Assembly (NCBI GenBank): GCA_934746785.1
Contig: CAKVFO010000008.1
Span: 1 to 45,122 of the forward strand
Length of the DNA stretch: 45,122 bases
DNA from: an uncultured Clostridium sp.
Lineage (GTDB): Bacteria; Bacillota; Clostridia; Clostridiales; Clostridiaceae
Direction: 5' to 3'
This document shows positions 10,601-18,942 of the stretch, piece after piece. A program made the translations under genes and the position numbers. The notes under the pieces are model-generated. The model did no database searches. It saw only the letters and a list, made by a program, of their open reading frames with translations, and was not told the DNA's origin. Each line of letters begins with the position of its first letter. Position 1 is the first letter of the stretch.

Positions 10601-12392
10601 TAATCTATTTTTAGAGATGGAAAGAATATATCCTAATAAAGTTGCTGTAATCAATGAGGATAAGAAGATTACTTATAATGAATTAAAGGAAAAGGCTTTG
10701 TATGTTTGTAGAGAACTTAAAAATATTAAGACCAAAAAAAATGAATTAGTAGCTGTTTTGATGGAAAAAGGATGGAAGCAAATAGTTTCTGTATATGGAA
10801 TATTATTTGCTGGAGCAGCTTATTTACCATTAGATTCAGAGAATCCAAAAGATCGTTTAGAAAAGATATTAGAAAATAGTAATACAAGAACTGTGTTGGT
10901 AAGTAAAGATTATCATAAAAATAATAAGTGGTTAGAAAAGTGGAATTGTATAGAAATTGATGATGGAAAGTTAGAAAAAGATATATCGATTATTGAAGAA
11001 AAGGATTCATCTTCTTTAGCTTATACAATTTATACATCTGGAACAACTGGCATTCCTAAAGGTGTAATGATTACTCATAAAGCAGCAGTAAATACGATAC
11101 TAGACATTAATGATAGGTTCAATGTTTCAGAAGAGGATAGAGTATTAGGAATATCTAAACTTCATTTCGATTTATCAGTATATGATATTTTTGGAGTTTT
11201 AGGAGCAGGAGGAACATTAGTTATTCCTGAGGCTCATAAAGCTAAAGATCCATCTCACTGGATTGAATTAATGAATAAAAATAAAATTACTATTTTTAAT
11301 AGTGTACCAGCATCTATAGAGATGTTAGTGGAATATGAAGAATATGAAAAAGAATTAAGTAGTAGAGATTTGAGATTAGTATTAATGAGTGGAGATTGGA
11401 TACCGATGTTCCTTCCAGAAAAGATAAGAAATATATTTAGTGATGCAGAACTTATATCTTTAGGGGGAGCAACAGAGGCTGGTATATGGTCTAATAGTTT
11501 TAAAATACCAAAGGAAATACCAACTCAGTGGAAGAGCATACCTTATGGAAAGCCATTATCCAATCAAAAGTATTATGTATTAGATGAAAATTTAGATAAT
11601 TCACCAGACTGGGTTCCAGGAGGGTTATATATTGCAGGTAAAAGCTTAGCTTCAGGTTATATGAATGATGAAAATGAAACTAATGAAAAGTTTATTATCC
11701 ATCCAATAACTAATGAAAGACTATATTTCACTGGAGATTTAGGACGCTATTGGAGTGATGGAAATATTGAGTTTTTAGGAAGAATAGATTTTCAAACTAA
11801 AATTAATGGATATCGTATTGAACTTGGAGAAATTGAAGCGGCATTTAATAGCCATCCTAATATATCTGAAAGCTATGTACTATGCGTAAAAAGAAATAAA
11901 GATAAAGTTTTAGTAGGGTTTTATCGTAGCAAATTTTATATAGATGAGGAAAAGATAAAGGAACATTTAAGGTTAGTTTTACCGGAATATATGATTCCTA
12001 ATTATATCATCTTCTTAGATGAAGTACCTAAGACTGACAATGGAAAGATAGATAAGAAGAAGTTAGCTGAAATGGCGGAAGAAACTATAAAAAATATAAG
12101 TATAAATAAAAGAAAAGAATTAGATTCATATGAAGAAAAGGCAGTAGGCGAAGTTTGGAAGGAAGTATTGGGGTATGAAAATCCAAGTTTAGAGGATAAT
12201 TTCTTTTCAAATGGTGGAGATTCTTTAAAGGCCCTTCGCTTTGTAAATTGTATTAATGAGAAATTTAAAGTAAGGATATCTATACAAGATATTTTTGAAA
12301 ATTCAACAATATCTAGGTTAGTAAAATTAATATTTTCAGAAGGTATGAAAGTTACAGAGATTTTTGAAGAAACAGAAGAAGGATTTTTTTAA
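4686..12392 (+). CDS. NRPS 1: ArCP-Cy-A(Cys, MT/E-like insert)-PCP-Cy-A(Cys)-PCP (HMWP2/PchE-like)
   Basis: Cytosolic peptide synthetase of 2568 aa. Domains: aryl carrier 1-70 (Ser33 in LGLDSL); cyclisation Cy1 ~91-530; adenylation A1 from ~541, interrupted between A8 and A10 by an insert (~985-1350); A10 lysine in NGKIDRK near 1393; carrier 1 (Ser1451, GGDSL); Cy2 from 1514 (D1647, D1652, S1655 of DxxxxDxxS); A2 from ~1970; carrier 2 (Ser2513, GGDSL). My pocket readings are DLYNMSMIWK for A1 and DLYNLSLIWK for A2, the latter equal to the HMWP cysteine code. Cy1 reads ALLVADVQS, lacking the first aspartate. The insert has ILEFSTRDIETTG where a methyltransferase has a glycine-rich SAM loop, as in PchE/HMWP2 epimerase domains. 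HMWP2 has only one A domain; here each Cy has its own. The acidic C-terminus (EIFEETEEGFF) probably docks with NRPS 2. Confidence 0.93.
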   Translation: MEYIDIKNQIKAQLSSQKDFEDNENLLNLGLDSLKIMRLVNQWRREGIRIPYGLLMEKPTLEQWWKLICSKSKKINNVHKTIKKQEAKSYEPFSLTDVQYAYKVGRSEGEELGGVDCHAYLEFSGENIDKDKLDNAWRKVQYHHPMLRARFLKDGKQEIMDKPYKENITVIDLREDREFEKKLESMRDELSHRKLNIDEGQVASLRLCLLPNNKSRIIFELALLVADVQSMQIILRDLASAYLLKELPKESKNWSFKAYLENVKNSEENERKESKEYWSRRVSDMPFGPELPLQKDPRAVLKPKFKRRIVRILKDEWQILKEKAAENKSTPAMLLLSSYALILERWSSNKRFLINIPFFNRKTEYEGLEEVVADFTTLLLLEVDMNGKKNFIEVLNSIQDQIHEDMKYTAYSGVQVQRDITKLYGEKQNIAPVVFACNLGNSLVNEEFTKSLGEFSYMISQTPGIWLDFQTYEDEDGVMLTWDSVEELFPEGMLDDMIESFENLLHSLSKRPWNEYFDVLSKNQKSFIENQRNIDHIKNPICLHSKFIEIANKIPDKIAIIDSGEGKIISYGKLFNMAVSLASFLIENDIHKQPIAISTTRGYKQAVAALGILMSGNLYVPVTVNQPKERRKLIHEKTGIYYVLTDENNYKSITWPKDVKVWTIEEILSKKLMRKLPEVLPESSAYIIMTSGTTGLPKGVEITHKGAWNTINEVNKIINFRAEDKILGISAMDFDLSVYELFGTLSTGATLITIPDDKSKDTEFWLELILKYKVNKWNSVPALLDMLLIYTELEGKKLPLDTVMLSGDWIGMDLPERLNRATDNCKLIAMGGATEASIWSNYIEVKLPLPSKWKSIPYGRPLAHQSYRIVDDNGLDVPFYVEGELLIGGDGVGTYRGDDKLVSEKFINEYHNRWYKTGDKGRFWRDGTIEFLGRKDFQVKIHGHRIELGEIETALKSIENVKNAVVEANKGKVGDNHLIAYLETGEYLEEPLYYLKTAVKKKIEDKKLLLDEDVAFKYDNNLYNKVLNYGEKRACKIMLNVLQNLGVLVLEKRYKYSDILENSKVTNKQKETVRCWIEDLSSCGLVEREEEFYYTKRGHEIISEIIYKGNREDIELLNSYLKTLEKFVPEIIEGNKNPIDVYYEEKNKLSPNDLLTALPGKNESLNALIFKLKNIISASKEKIRILEFSTRDIETTGKILEAVKDFNIEYIYADSSAYFINKVKKFGKVYSFFKAEVMSLENDDEKILEGMKYDCVLTVNSVHRMKSIDKTLERIEKLLNPSGCLFMIELTDKSCLQDIVATVLENDRRKENESSILSNSEWINKLRKNNFEYIYSYPREGSIGGRNLYAAISKKGLYELDTKYIRKEIEEKLPEYMIPKIYYGLNKLPISKNGKIDRKSISVYSDSKADEHELEETITETEKKLSDIWKEVFEIDTIGALDNYYLLGGDSLIAIRMFTRIREVFLVEFSIMDIMENKTLRDQAARIDKLLGEGKIIKSSDKMKIKGDKNKENEPFPLTDVQQAYWIGRKGLYDLGQVSTHCYFELDSEYTDVKRLEKTLNDMIGYHGMMRAIILPTGEQQILKEVPEYKITTIDLRFISQEDKDKELENIRLNMSHEVIDTEKWPLFDIKVSILSDKKIRIHVSFDNLIFDGWSMFHLLSEWLKRYINENSSFETLDFSFRDYVLGLNEIKKSVLYEKDKKYWMDRLENFSSAPDIKLAKKEMEIKNQKFNRRSAFLSQKEWSNLKLIAKEFGVTPASMLITAYSEVLRRWSLNSDFTLNITQFNREPFNPQVNKLVGDFTTLTLLEIKNSKEDTFLKRVKKVQLQLIKDLEHTYYSAVEFERELKQKKRDVKGSIMPIVFTSGLGINNNGSEKWIGEPVYNVSQTPQVWLDHQVLEQDGGLNLFWDSVDELFYEGMLDEMFNSYTKILRRLAADKNLFNLKLPSLVEVPISIKRKEANETEKQLKDNTLDNLFLEMERIYPNKVAVINEDKKITYNELKEKALYVCRELKNIKTKKNELVAVLMEKGWKQIVSVYGILFAGAAYLPLDSENPKDRLEKILENSNTRTVLVSKDYHKNNKWLEKWNCIEIDDGKLEKDISIIEEKDSSSLAYTIYTSGTTGIPKGVMITHKAAVNTILDINDRFNVSEEDRVLGISKLHFDLSVYDIFGVLGAGGTLVIPEAHKAKDPSHWIELMNKNKITIFNSVPASIEMLVEYEEYEKELSSRDLRLVLMSGDWIPMFLPEKIRNIFSDAELISLGGATEAGIWSNSFKIPKEIPTQWKSIPYGKPLSNQKYYVLDENLDNSPDWVPGGLYIAGKSLASGYMNDENETNEKFIIHPITNERLYFTGDLGRYWSDGNIEFLGRIDFQTKINGYRIELGEIEAAFNSHPNISESYVLCVKRNKDKVLVGFYRSKFYIDEEKIKEHLRLVLPEYMIPNYIIFLDEVPKTDNGKIDKKKLAEMAEETIKNISINKRKELDSYEEKAVGEVWKEVLGYENPSLEDNFFSNGGDSLKALRFVNCINEKFKVRISIQDIFENSTISRLVKLIFSEGMKVTEIFEETEEGFF

Positions 12393-12403
12393 GGGGGATA
12401 AAG

Positions 12404-15400
12404 ATGAAGATTGAAGAAATAATTTTAAAGTATCAAGAAAAAGGAGTTAAGTTTCAGGTTAGAAATGGAAAGTTAGGTTTTGTTGGACCTAAGGGAGTTA
12501 TTGATTTAGATGCTAGAAGAGAAGTACAGAATTATAAAGAAGATATTATTTCATATTTGGAAAAAAATAAGGATAGTGTAGTTGTTGATAAAGATAATAA
12601 ATTTAAGGAATTTAGACTTACTGATATCCAATCTGCTTATTTAGTAGGACGTAATGAATCTTATACTTATGGAGGTATTGGATGTAAAATTTATTCGGAA
12701 TTTAAATTTCCTCATTTAGAAGTATCAAGATTAAATGAAGCTTGGAAAAGGGTTGTTGAAAATAATGATATGCTTCATGCAGTAGTTAAGCATAATGGAG
12801 TTCAGCAGATTTTAGAAGAATATACTGTACCTAATATAAAGGAATGGGATATTATAAATGCTTCAGAAGAAGAGGCTAAAAAGCACCTACAAAGTGTTAG
12901 AAAAAGATTAACAGAAAAACAATATAGCATAGACGAATATCCATTGTATGATTTAGAAATTACAAATTTAAAAGATGATATGACAATTCTTCATTTGTCT
13001 TTAGACATGTTAATAGCAGACTTTACAAGTATTAATATTATAATTGATGAATTAGAAAAGAGTTATTTTTATGGAGAGGTACCTTCAAAAGAATTATCTT
13101 ATAGAGATGTAATTGTTTATCAGGATAATGAGAAGAAGTATCCTAAATATTTAGAAAAGCATCTTAAAGATGAAGAGTATTGGAAGGAAAGAATTTCAAT
13201 AATGCCTGAGGCACCAGATCTTCCTAAAGAAGAAGCAGATAAAAAAATTTCGATTAGGCAGTTTAATACTTATATAAATAAGGAAAGATGTGAAGTTTTA
13301 CAAAGTTTTGCTGATAAAAATAAAGTTACTCTTTCAGGTGTGATTTTATCTTTATATGCTGAAACTTTAGCTTATTGGTCTACTGAAAAGGACTTTTCTA
13401 TTAATATAACTATGGCAAATAGACCTGATATTCATTCAGAGATTAAAAGAATTGTGGGGGATTTTACTGTAGTAGATATATTAGAAGTTAAAACAAAGGA
13501 AAATAAAAAGTTTAGTGAAAGACTTCAAGATATACAAAAGCAGTTATGGTCTGATCTAGAGCATCCATCATATACAGGAGTAGAAGTTTTACGTGAAATG
13601 ACTAGACAAAAAAAGAAAGAAGTTATAATTCCATATGTTTATACAAGTACTTTAGGATTAACTAAAGGAGGAGACAATCAAGAAAATAAAGGAGAATTAT
13701 TATATAAAATAAGTCAGACTCCACAAGTATTAATTGATTGTCAGGTTATGGAGTATAAAGATGGAATTTTAGTTAATTGGGATGTTAGAGAAAATATATT
13801 TCCAAGTGGAATGATAGAAGATGCCTTTGAGTCTTTTGCAAATTTGCTTAATGAAACAGATATAGAAAGGCTGCAATGTGAAAATTCTATAATAGATTTA
13901 CCTAAAGAGACAATGGAAGTTAGGAAAAAGGTAAATTCAACACATAAAGAATTCTTAAATCAGACCTTGCATAAGGGATTCTGTGAAAATGTTGATTTGT
14001 ATCCTAATAAAGAAGCTTTATTTAGTAATGGAAAATCATTTACCTATAGAGAAGTTGGGGATTACGCAATGGCTATAAAAAATAAGCTTATAGATTGTAA
14101 AATTATCAACTCTGATATAGTTGCAATAGAATTAGATAAAGGAATATGGCAAATTGCAGCAGTTTTAGGTACCCTTCTAGCTGGAGGAACATATTTGCCA
14201 ATTGACATGGAATATCCAAGATCAAGAAAGGATAAAATAGAAACTAGTTCAAGGGCAAAATTTATTATAACTTCAAATAAAAATAAGATAAGTAATGAAC
14301 AAGCAGAAATTATAAATGTTGAAGAATTAGAAGTATTAAAAAATCAACAAGTGAAAGCAGAAAAAATAGATTCAAATAGTCCTGCTTATATAATTTATAC
14401 ATCAGGAAGTACAGGAGAGCCTAAAGGTGTTGTGATTTCACATAAAGCAGCTATGAATACTATTCAAGATGTGGTTAAGAGATTTAATATTACATGTAAG
14501 GATAGAGTATTAGGAATAGCAAATTTAGCATTCGATTTATCTGTATTTGATATATTTGGAATGTTCTTTGTAGGAGGAAGTATAGTACTTCCAGAAGGTA
14601 ATAAGGATATTGCTGAATGGAATAGATTAATAAAAGAAAAGGAAGTTACTATTACTAATACAGTACCAGCTCAAATGCAAATGCTATCATCTTATTTAGA
14701 AGCAGAAAAAGAAGATGGTTCAGATAATATTAGATTAATGTTGCTTTCAGGTGATTGGATTCCTGTTAATCTTCCTACTAAATTATACAATTTATTTAAG
14801 AATGTAAAATTAGTGAGTTTAGGAGGAGCTACTGAAGCAAGTATATGGTCAATAGCTTATGAAATTAATAAAAATGAAAGCTTTGAGAGAAGTATTCCAT
14901 ATGGAACTCCTTTATCAAATCAAGAATTCTATGTGCTAGATGATAAGATGGAGGAATGTCCTAATTGGGTGAAAGGAAAGTTATTCATTGCAGGTATGGG
15001 ATTAGCTGATGGATATTTAGGAGATAGAAACTTAACTGAAAGAAAATTCGTATTTTCTAGTAAATTAGGTAAGAGATTATATGACACAGGTGATTGTGGA
15101 AGATATTTGCTAGATGGTGTAATAGAGTTTATAGGAAGAGTTGATAATCAAGTAAAAATTAGAGGACATCGTGTAGAATTAAGTGAAATTGAATCTGTTA
15201 TTAATTCATATCATGATGTAGAGGAATCAGTAGTAGTTCTTGCAGAAAAAAATGAAGACATGATGAGGGCATATATTCAGCCTTGTACTGAAGAGGTAAA
15301 GGAAGATAAAAATGTTTTATCCCTACTAGAAGAAAAAAGTAAATATTTTAATTCAAGCGAGGATTTCTTTAGTGCAACAGTTGATGATTTTAAAGAATGG

Positions 15401-17851
15401 TTACGTAATTCAAATCATACTGCACTATTAGATATATTAAAAACATTTATAGATGTTGGAGTATTTGCTGATAAGGATAAGTGGTATTCCTTAGATGAAA
15501 TATATAATTTAGTTAAAGTTCATCCATATTATCAGCCATTAATAAGAAGATGGCTTAGAGCTGTAAAGACAGAAGGATATGTAGAGTTAAGCACAGAGGA
15601 TACAAAATTTAGATTAAATACTGACATTGAAATAGATGATGCTAATAAGTCATGGGCAAATTGGAAAGAGGTCGATAAGAGAGTTCATTATAATGATTTA
15701 ATGATGAATTTCTTTAAAGATACTCGTGAGAATTTATTACCATTATTAAGAGGAAAACTTGATCCAATTGATCTATTCTTCCCTAAAGGGGACTTTAAGG
15801 TAGCTCTTGCAGCTTATAAAGATAATATTGTCAGCAGATGTACCAATGAAGTTGTTGTTGATAATATAGAAATATTTGTGAAGGAATTTAATAAGAAGAA
15901 TCCAGGAAAGAAATTTAGACTTTTAGAGGTAGGAGCAGGAGTTGGTGGAGTAAGTATTGATTTAATTAATAGATTGAAAAATTACTCAGTTGAATATATT
16001 TATACAGATATATCACATTCTTTCTTAAATGAAGCACAAAAAAGATTTACTGAATATCCTTGGGTTAAATATGGTTTATATGATATTAATGAGGATTACT
16101 GGAATCAAAATTTAACTGCATCTTCTCTGGATTTAATACTTTGTAATAATGTATTACACAATGCAAATGATGCTTTAAGAGTTTTAAAGCAATTTAGAGA
16201 GATGTCAGTACCAAATGGTAATCTTGTTATTATAGATGCTACAGGAAATAACTATGCATTATTAACTTCAATAGAATTCCTTAATGGATTAAATGGTGTA
16301 GAAGATTTCAGAGCAGAAGATGAACAAATATTTTTAAAAAAAGGACAATGGATAGATGTTTTAGGGAAGGCTGGTATTAATGTAATGTCAATGTTCCCAG
16401 AAATAAATAATCCATTAGAGGTCTTAGGTCAGACAGTATTTGTTGCTAAATTTGCATCAGAAAGAAAGAGAATTGAAAGTAAGGAAGTTGAGGAATATTT
16501 AAAAAATAATCTTCCAGACTATATGCTTCCTAATTCAATAGAAGTTATTGAAAACATGCCTTTAACAAACAATGGTAAGGTTGATAGAAAAGCACTTCAA
16601 AAAAGGTTAAGTGGAGAAAATCCATTTATAAAATCCGAAGGTGAAGAACCAGAAACAGATTTAGAAAAGGCAGTAGCTGAAATTTGGAAAGAATCTTTAA
16701 AAAGAGAAAGTATATGGAGAAACGAAAATTTCTATGATGCTGGTGGAGACTCATTATTAGTAGCACAAGTAGTAGCTAAGATGAAGGAAGAAATACCAGA
16801 AGCAGCAGACTGGGAATGGGATAAGTTAATGGTTGCTTTAATTGAGGCCCCAACAATAAAAGGATTATGTGAAAAGTTAATTGAAAAAGAAAAAGATAGT
16901 GAGGAAGATTCAGATAAAGATAACTGCATAATTACTTTAAAAGCTGATGATGAGAGTAATATTGCGAAGGTTTTAGTACATGATGGTACAGGTACTATAA
17001 GTCCATATAATTATGTAATATCTTATATGAATAAGTGTGAAGGAAGAGCATTATTAGCTTTAAGATGTAATGATATGGATGAGTATTTATCTATAGACTC
17101 TAATAAACTTATACAAACTTTAGGTGAAAAATATGCAAATCAATTAATTAAGACCGGAAAAACAGAATTTGAATTAGTTGGTTATTGTATGGGAGGGCTT
17201 ATTGCTCTTGAAATAGCTAAGGTCCTAGAGGAATCAGGAATAAAAGTTAGATCTCTTATAAATATTGATACAACACCAAGTAGGAGAATGTTAGATAATG
17301 AGCTGCTTATGGAAAGAGGCTTTGGAATGATTATTGGTGCAGATGTAAAAGCTGTAGGGCATACAGTGGATGATGAACTGTTAAAGAAAGCTATTAGTGA
17401 GTTAAGCGAAAAATATAAGGGATATATTTCTAATGAAGATTTACTAAAATTAGATGGTGAGTTTAAGCCTATTAGTGAATGTTATTCTAAGTTAGTAAAG
17501 AAAACTCATGAAGAACGTTTAGAGGATTTATATGCAACATTATCTGATAAAAATGCAGAAGTATTAGGATACAATAAGGAAAGATTAGATATTTTATATA
17601 AGGTATTCTGTCATAGCTTTAGAGCAGTAATTTCATATGATGCAGGAGTATATATGGGAGATACAAAAGTATTAAGCTGTAAGGATAAAAATACTGATTT
17701 CTTACCTGTAGAACCTACTGATAATGAAGATTTCTGGCGAAGTGCTGTTATGGGGAATGTAGATATTGTATCAATAGAAGGGAAGCATTTAACTTGCTTA
17801 TTACCAAGTTATGCCCAAAATATCGCTAGTATATTAATGATGGAGGATTAA
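12404..17851 (+). CDS. NRPS 2: TubC docking-Cy-A(Cys, MT)-PCP-TE (PchF-like terminal module)
   Basis: Terminal synthetase of 1815 aa. Residues 1-52 look like a TubC-type docking domain (start KIEEIILKYQEKGVKF, then a hydrophobic beta/helix pattern). Cy3 starts near 69 with an intact motif (D201, D206, S209). The A domain starts near 522 with pocket code DLFNLSLIWK, a cysteine code with Tyr to Phe. A methyltransferase domain is inserted between A8 and A10 with an intact SAM loop (LLEVGAGVGGVS, ~1173-1184). Then come NGKVDRK (~1390), carrier Ser1450 (AGGDSL) and a thioesterase from ~1515 to the end. The thioesterase nucleophile motif is GYCMGG: Cys1595 replaces serine, with D1622 and H1795 as likely partners. 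No ketosynthase is present, unlike HMWP1. The GGGGG ribosome site lies in the 11-base gap after NRPS 1. It adds and methylates the third cysteine unit and releases the product. Confidence 0.93.
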   Translation: MKIEEIILKYQEKGVKFQVRNGKLGFVGPKGVIDLDARREVQNYKEDIISYLEKNKDSVVVDKDNKFKEFRLTDIQSAYLVGRNESYTYGGIGCKIYSEFKFPHLEVSRLNEAWKRVVENNDMLHAVVKHNGVQQILEEYTVPNIKEWDIINASEEEAKKHLQSVRKRLTEKQYSIDEYPLYDLEITNLKDDMTILHLSLDMLIADFTSINIIIDELEKSYFYGEVPSKELSYRDVIVYQDNEKKYPKYLEKHLKDEEYWKERISIMPEAPDLPKEEADKKISIRQFNTYINKERCEVLQSFADKNKVTLSGVILSLYAETLAYWSTEKDFSINITMANRPDIHSEIKRIVGDFTVVDILEVKTKENKKFSERLQDIQKQLWSDLEHPSYTGVEVLREMTRQKKKEVIIPYVYTSTLGLTKGGDNQENKGELLYKISQTPQVLIDCQVMEYKDGILVNWDVRENIFPSGMIEDAFESFANLLNETDIERLQCENSIIDLPKETMEVRKKVNSTHKEFLNQTLHKGFCENVDLYPNKEALFSNGKSFTYREVGDYAMAIKNKLIDCKIINSDIVAIELDKGIWQIAAVLGTLLAGGTYLPIDMEYPRSRKDKIETSSRAKFIITSNKNKISNEQAEIINVEELEVLKNQQVKAEKIDSNSPAYIIYTSGSTGEPKGVVISHKAAMNTIQDVVKRFNITCKDRVLGIANLAFDLSVFDIFGMFFVGGSIVLPEGNKDIAEWNRLIKEKEVTITNTVPAQMQMLSSYLEAEKEDGSDNIRLMLLSGDWIPVNLPTKLYNLFKNVKLVSLGGATEASIWSIAYEINKNESFERSIPYGTPLSNQEFYVLDDKMEECPNWVKGKLFIAGMGLADGYLGDRNLTERKFVFSSKLGKRLYDTGDCGRYLLDGVIEFIGRVDNQVKIRGHRVELSEIESVINSYHDVEESVVVLAEKNEDMMRAYIQPCTEEVKEDKNVLSLLEEKSKYFNSSEDFFSATVDDFKEWLRNSNHTALLDILKTFIDVGVFADKDKWYSLDEIYNLVKVHPYYQPLIRRWLRAVKTEGYVELSTEDTKFRLNTDIEIDDANKSWANWKEVDKRVHYNDLMMNFFKDTRENLLPLLRGKLDPIDLFFPKGDFKVALAAYKDNIVSRCTNEVVVDNIEIFVKEFNKKNPGKKFRLLEVGAGVGGVSIDLINRLKNYSVEYIYTDISHSFLNEAQKRFTEYPWVKYGLYDINEDYWNQNLTASSLDLILCNNVLHNANDALRVLKQFREMSVPNGNLVIIDATGNNYALLTSIEFLNGLNGVEDFRAEDEQIFLKKGQWIDVLGKAGINVMSMFPEINNPLEVLGQTVFVAKFASERKRIESKEVEEYLKNNLPDYMLPNSIEVIENMPLTNNGKVDRKALQKRLSGENPFIKSEGEEPETDLEKAVAEIWKESLKRESIWRNENFYDAGGDSLLVAQVVAKMKEEIPEAADWEWDKLMVALIEAPTIKGLCEKLIEKEKDSEEDSDKDNCIITLKADDESNIAKVLVHDGTGTISPYNYVISYMNKCEGRALLALRCNDMDEYLSIDSNKLIQTLGEKYANQLIKTGKTEFELVGYCMGGLIALEIAKVLEESGIKVRSLINIDTTPSRRMLDNELLMERGFGMIIGADVKAVGHTVDDELLKKAISELSEKYKGYISNEDLLKLDGEFKPISECYSKLVKKTHEERLEDLYATLSDKNAEVLGYNKERLDILYKVFCHSFRAVISYDAGVYMGDTKVLSCKDKNTDFLPVEPTDNEDFWRSAVMGNVDIVSIEGKHLTCLLPSYAQNIASILMMED

Positions 17852-17852
17852 T

Positions 17853-18941
17853 ATGAGTAAGTTCATAGGAATTTTAGGATATAGAGGAGCGGTAGGACAA
17901 TATGTATTAAATTGCCTAAAAGATAAATATCCAATAAAATGTGGGCAGAGATCTGAAAGTATTAAAAGAGAAAAAGGCATAAAGTATGTTAAAATAGATA
18001 TTTTAAATAGAAATGAATTAGAATCATTTTGTAAAAATTGTAATGTAATAATTAATTGTGCAGGACCATCCTATTATTTGTCAAAAGGGATAGCAGAGGT
18101 AAGTAAAGAAAAAAATATAGGATATGTAGATATTTTTGGAGTTGATATTTTTAAAACTCTAGGAGAATCTAAGAATAATACAATAATTTTAGGTGCTGGA
18201 AGCCTTCCTGGATTATCAGGAATGCTTCCGGCATGGATGAAAAATAAGATGGATACTGACAATATAGAAAAAATGAAGATTTATGCAGGCGGAAACGAAG
18301 AAGTAACTACAGTAGCATGTGTAGATTATTTATTGAGTATATTTAGAGGCTTTGGAAAATCTGACGTATATTGTTCAGAAGGAAAAGTAAGTAAGTCAAC
18401 AAAAGAGAGTGTAATACTACCAGAAGTATTTCCATCCAATTCTATGGGGTTTGAATATTTAACAGAAGAGATGATGTTAAGTGCAAGTAAAAATAAAATT
18501 CAAGAATTACATTGGTATAATGTTCAGATTCAAACTTCATATAAAAATATTATGAATGAAGCTTTTTTACAGGTACTAAAGAATCCAAAGAAGGACAATA
18601 TATTTCAGGTAGCTAAAAAAGTAAAAGATAAGATATTAAAGGATACAGAAAACACAGAGAAATGGTATAGAATTTGGATAGAGGCAGTTAAGGATGGGAG
18701 AATGGAAAGCTGTGGATTTAAATGTGATAACTCTTCTATTATAAGTGGTAAAATCGCAGCTATTTGTGCAGAAAAACTATATGATTTCAATAATAATCCA
18801 GGAATATATTGGCCTTTTGAAGTTTTAAATAGTGAACAAGTTTTAGAAACACTTATTTCAGAAGGAATTTTAAAGGTTATACAGCCTGATAAAGATTCAT
18901 CATTTCAATATAATTTAGAATATGAAGTAGGTGAAATTTAA
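17853..18941 (+). CDS. Saccharopine dehydrogenase-like NAD(P)-dependent oxidoreductase of unknown role
   Basis: Protein of 362 aa whose N-terminus (GILGYRGAVGQYVL) is a Rossmann GxxGxxG loop. INCAGPSYYLSKGIAE and the IGYVDIFG segment that follows are typical of the saccharopine dehydrogenase/homospermidine synthase-like superfamily. No signal peptide or membrane segment is seen. It starts one base after the NRPS 2 stop region with GGAGG just ahead, so coupling to the NRPS is tight, and it sits between NRPS and reductase, where a tailoring enzyme is expected. Yersiniabactin and pyochelin assembly have no required member of this family. It may oxidise or reduce a ring or side chain, or act on a precursor. 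The fold call is fairly sure; the reaction is unknown. Confidence 0.75.
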   Translation: MSKFIGILGYRGAVGQYVLNCLKDKYPIKCGQRSESIKREKGIKYVKIDILNRNELESFCKNCNVIINCAGPSYYLSKGIAEVSKEKNIGYVDIFGVDIFKTLGESKNNTIILGAGSLPGLSGMLPAWMKNKMDTDNIEKMKIYAGGNEEVTTVACVDYLLSIFRGFGKSDVYCSEGKVSKSTKESVILPEVFPSNSMGFEYLTEEMMLSASKNKIQELHWYNVQIQTSYKNIMNEAFLQVLKNPKKDNIFQVAKKVKDKILKDTENTEKWYRIWIEAVKDGRMESCGFKCDNSSIISGKIAAICAEKLYDFNNNPGIYWPFEVLNSEQVLETLISEGILKVIQPDKDSSFQYNLEYEVGEI

Positions 18942-18942
18942 A

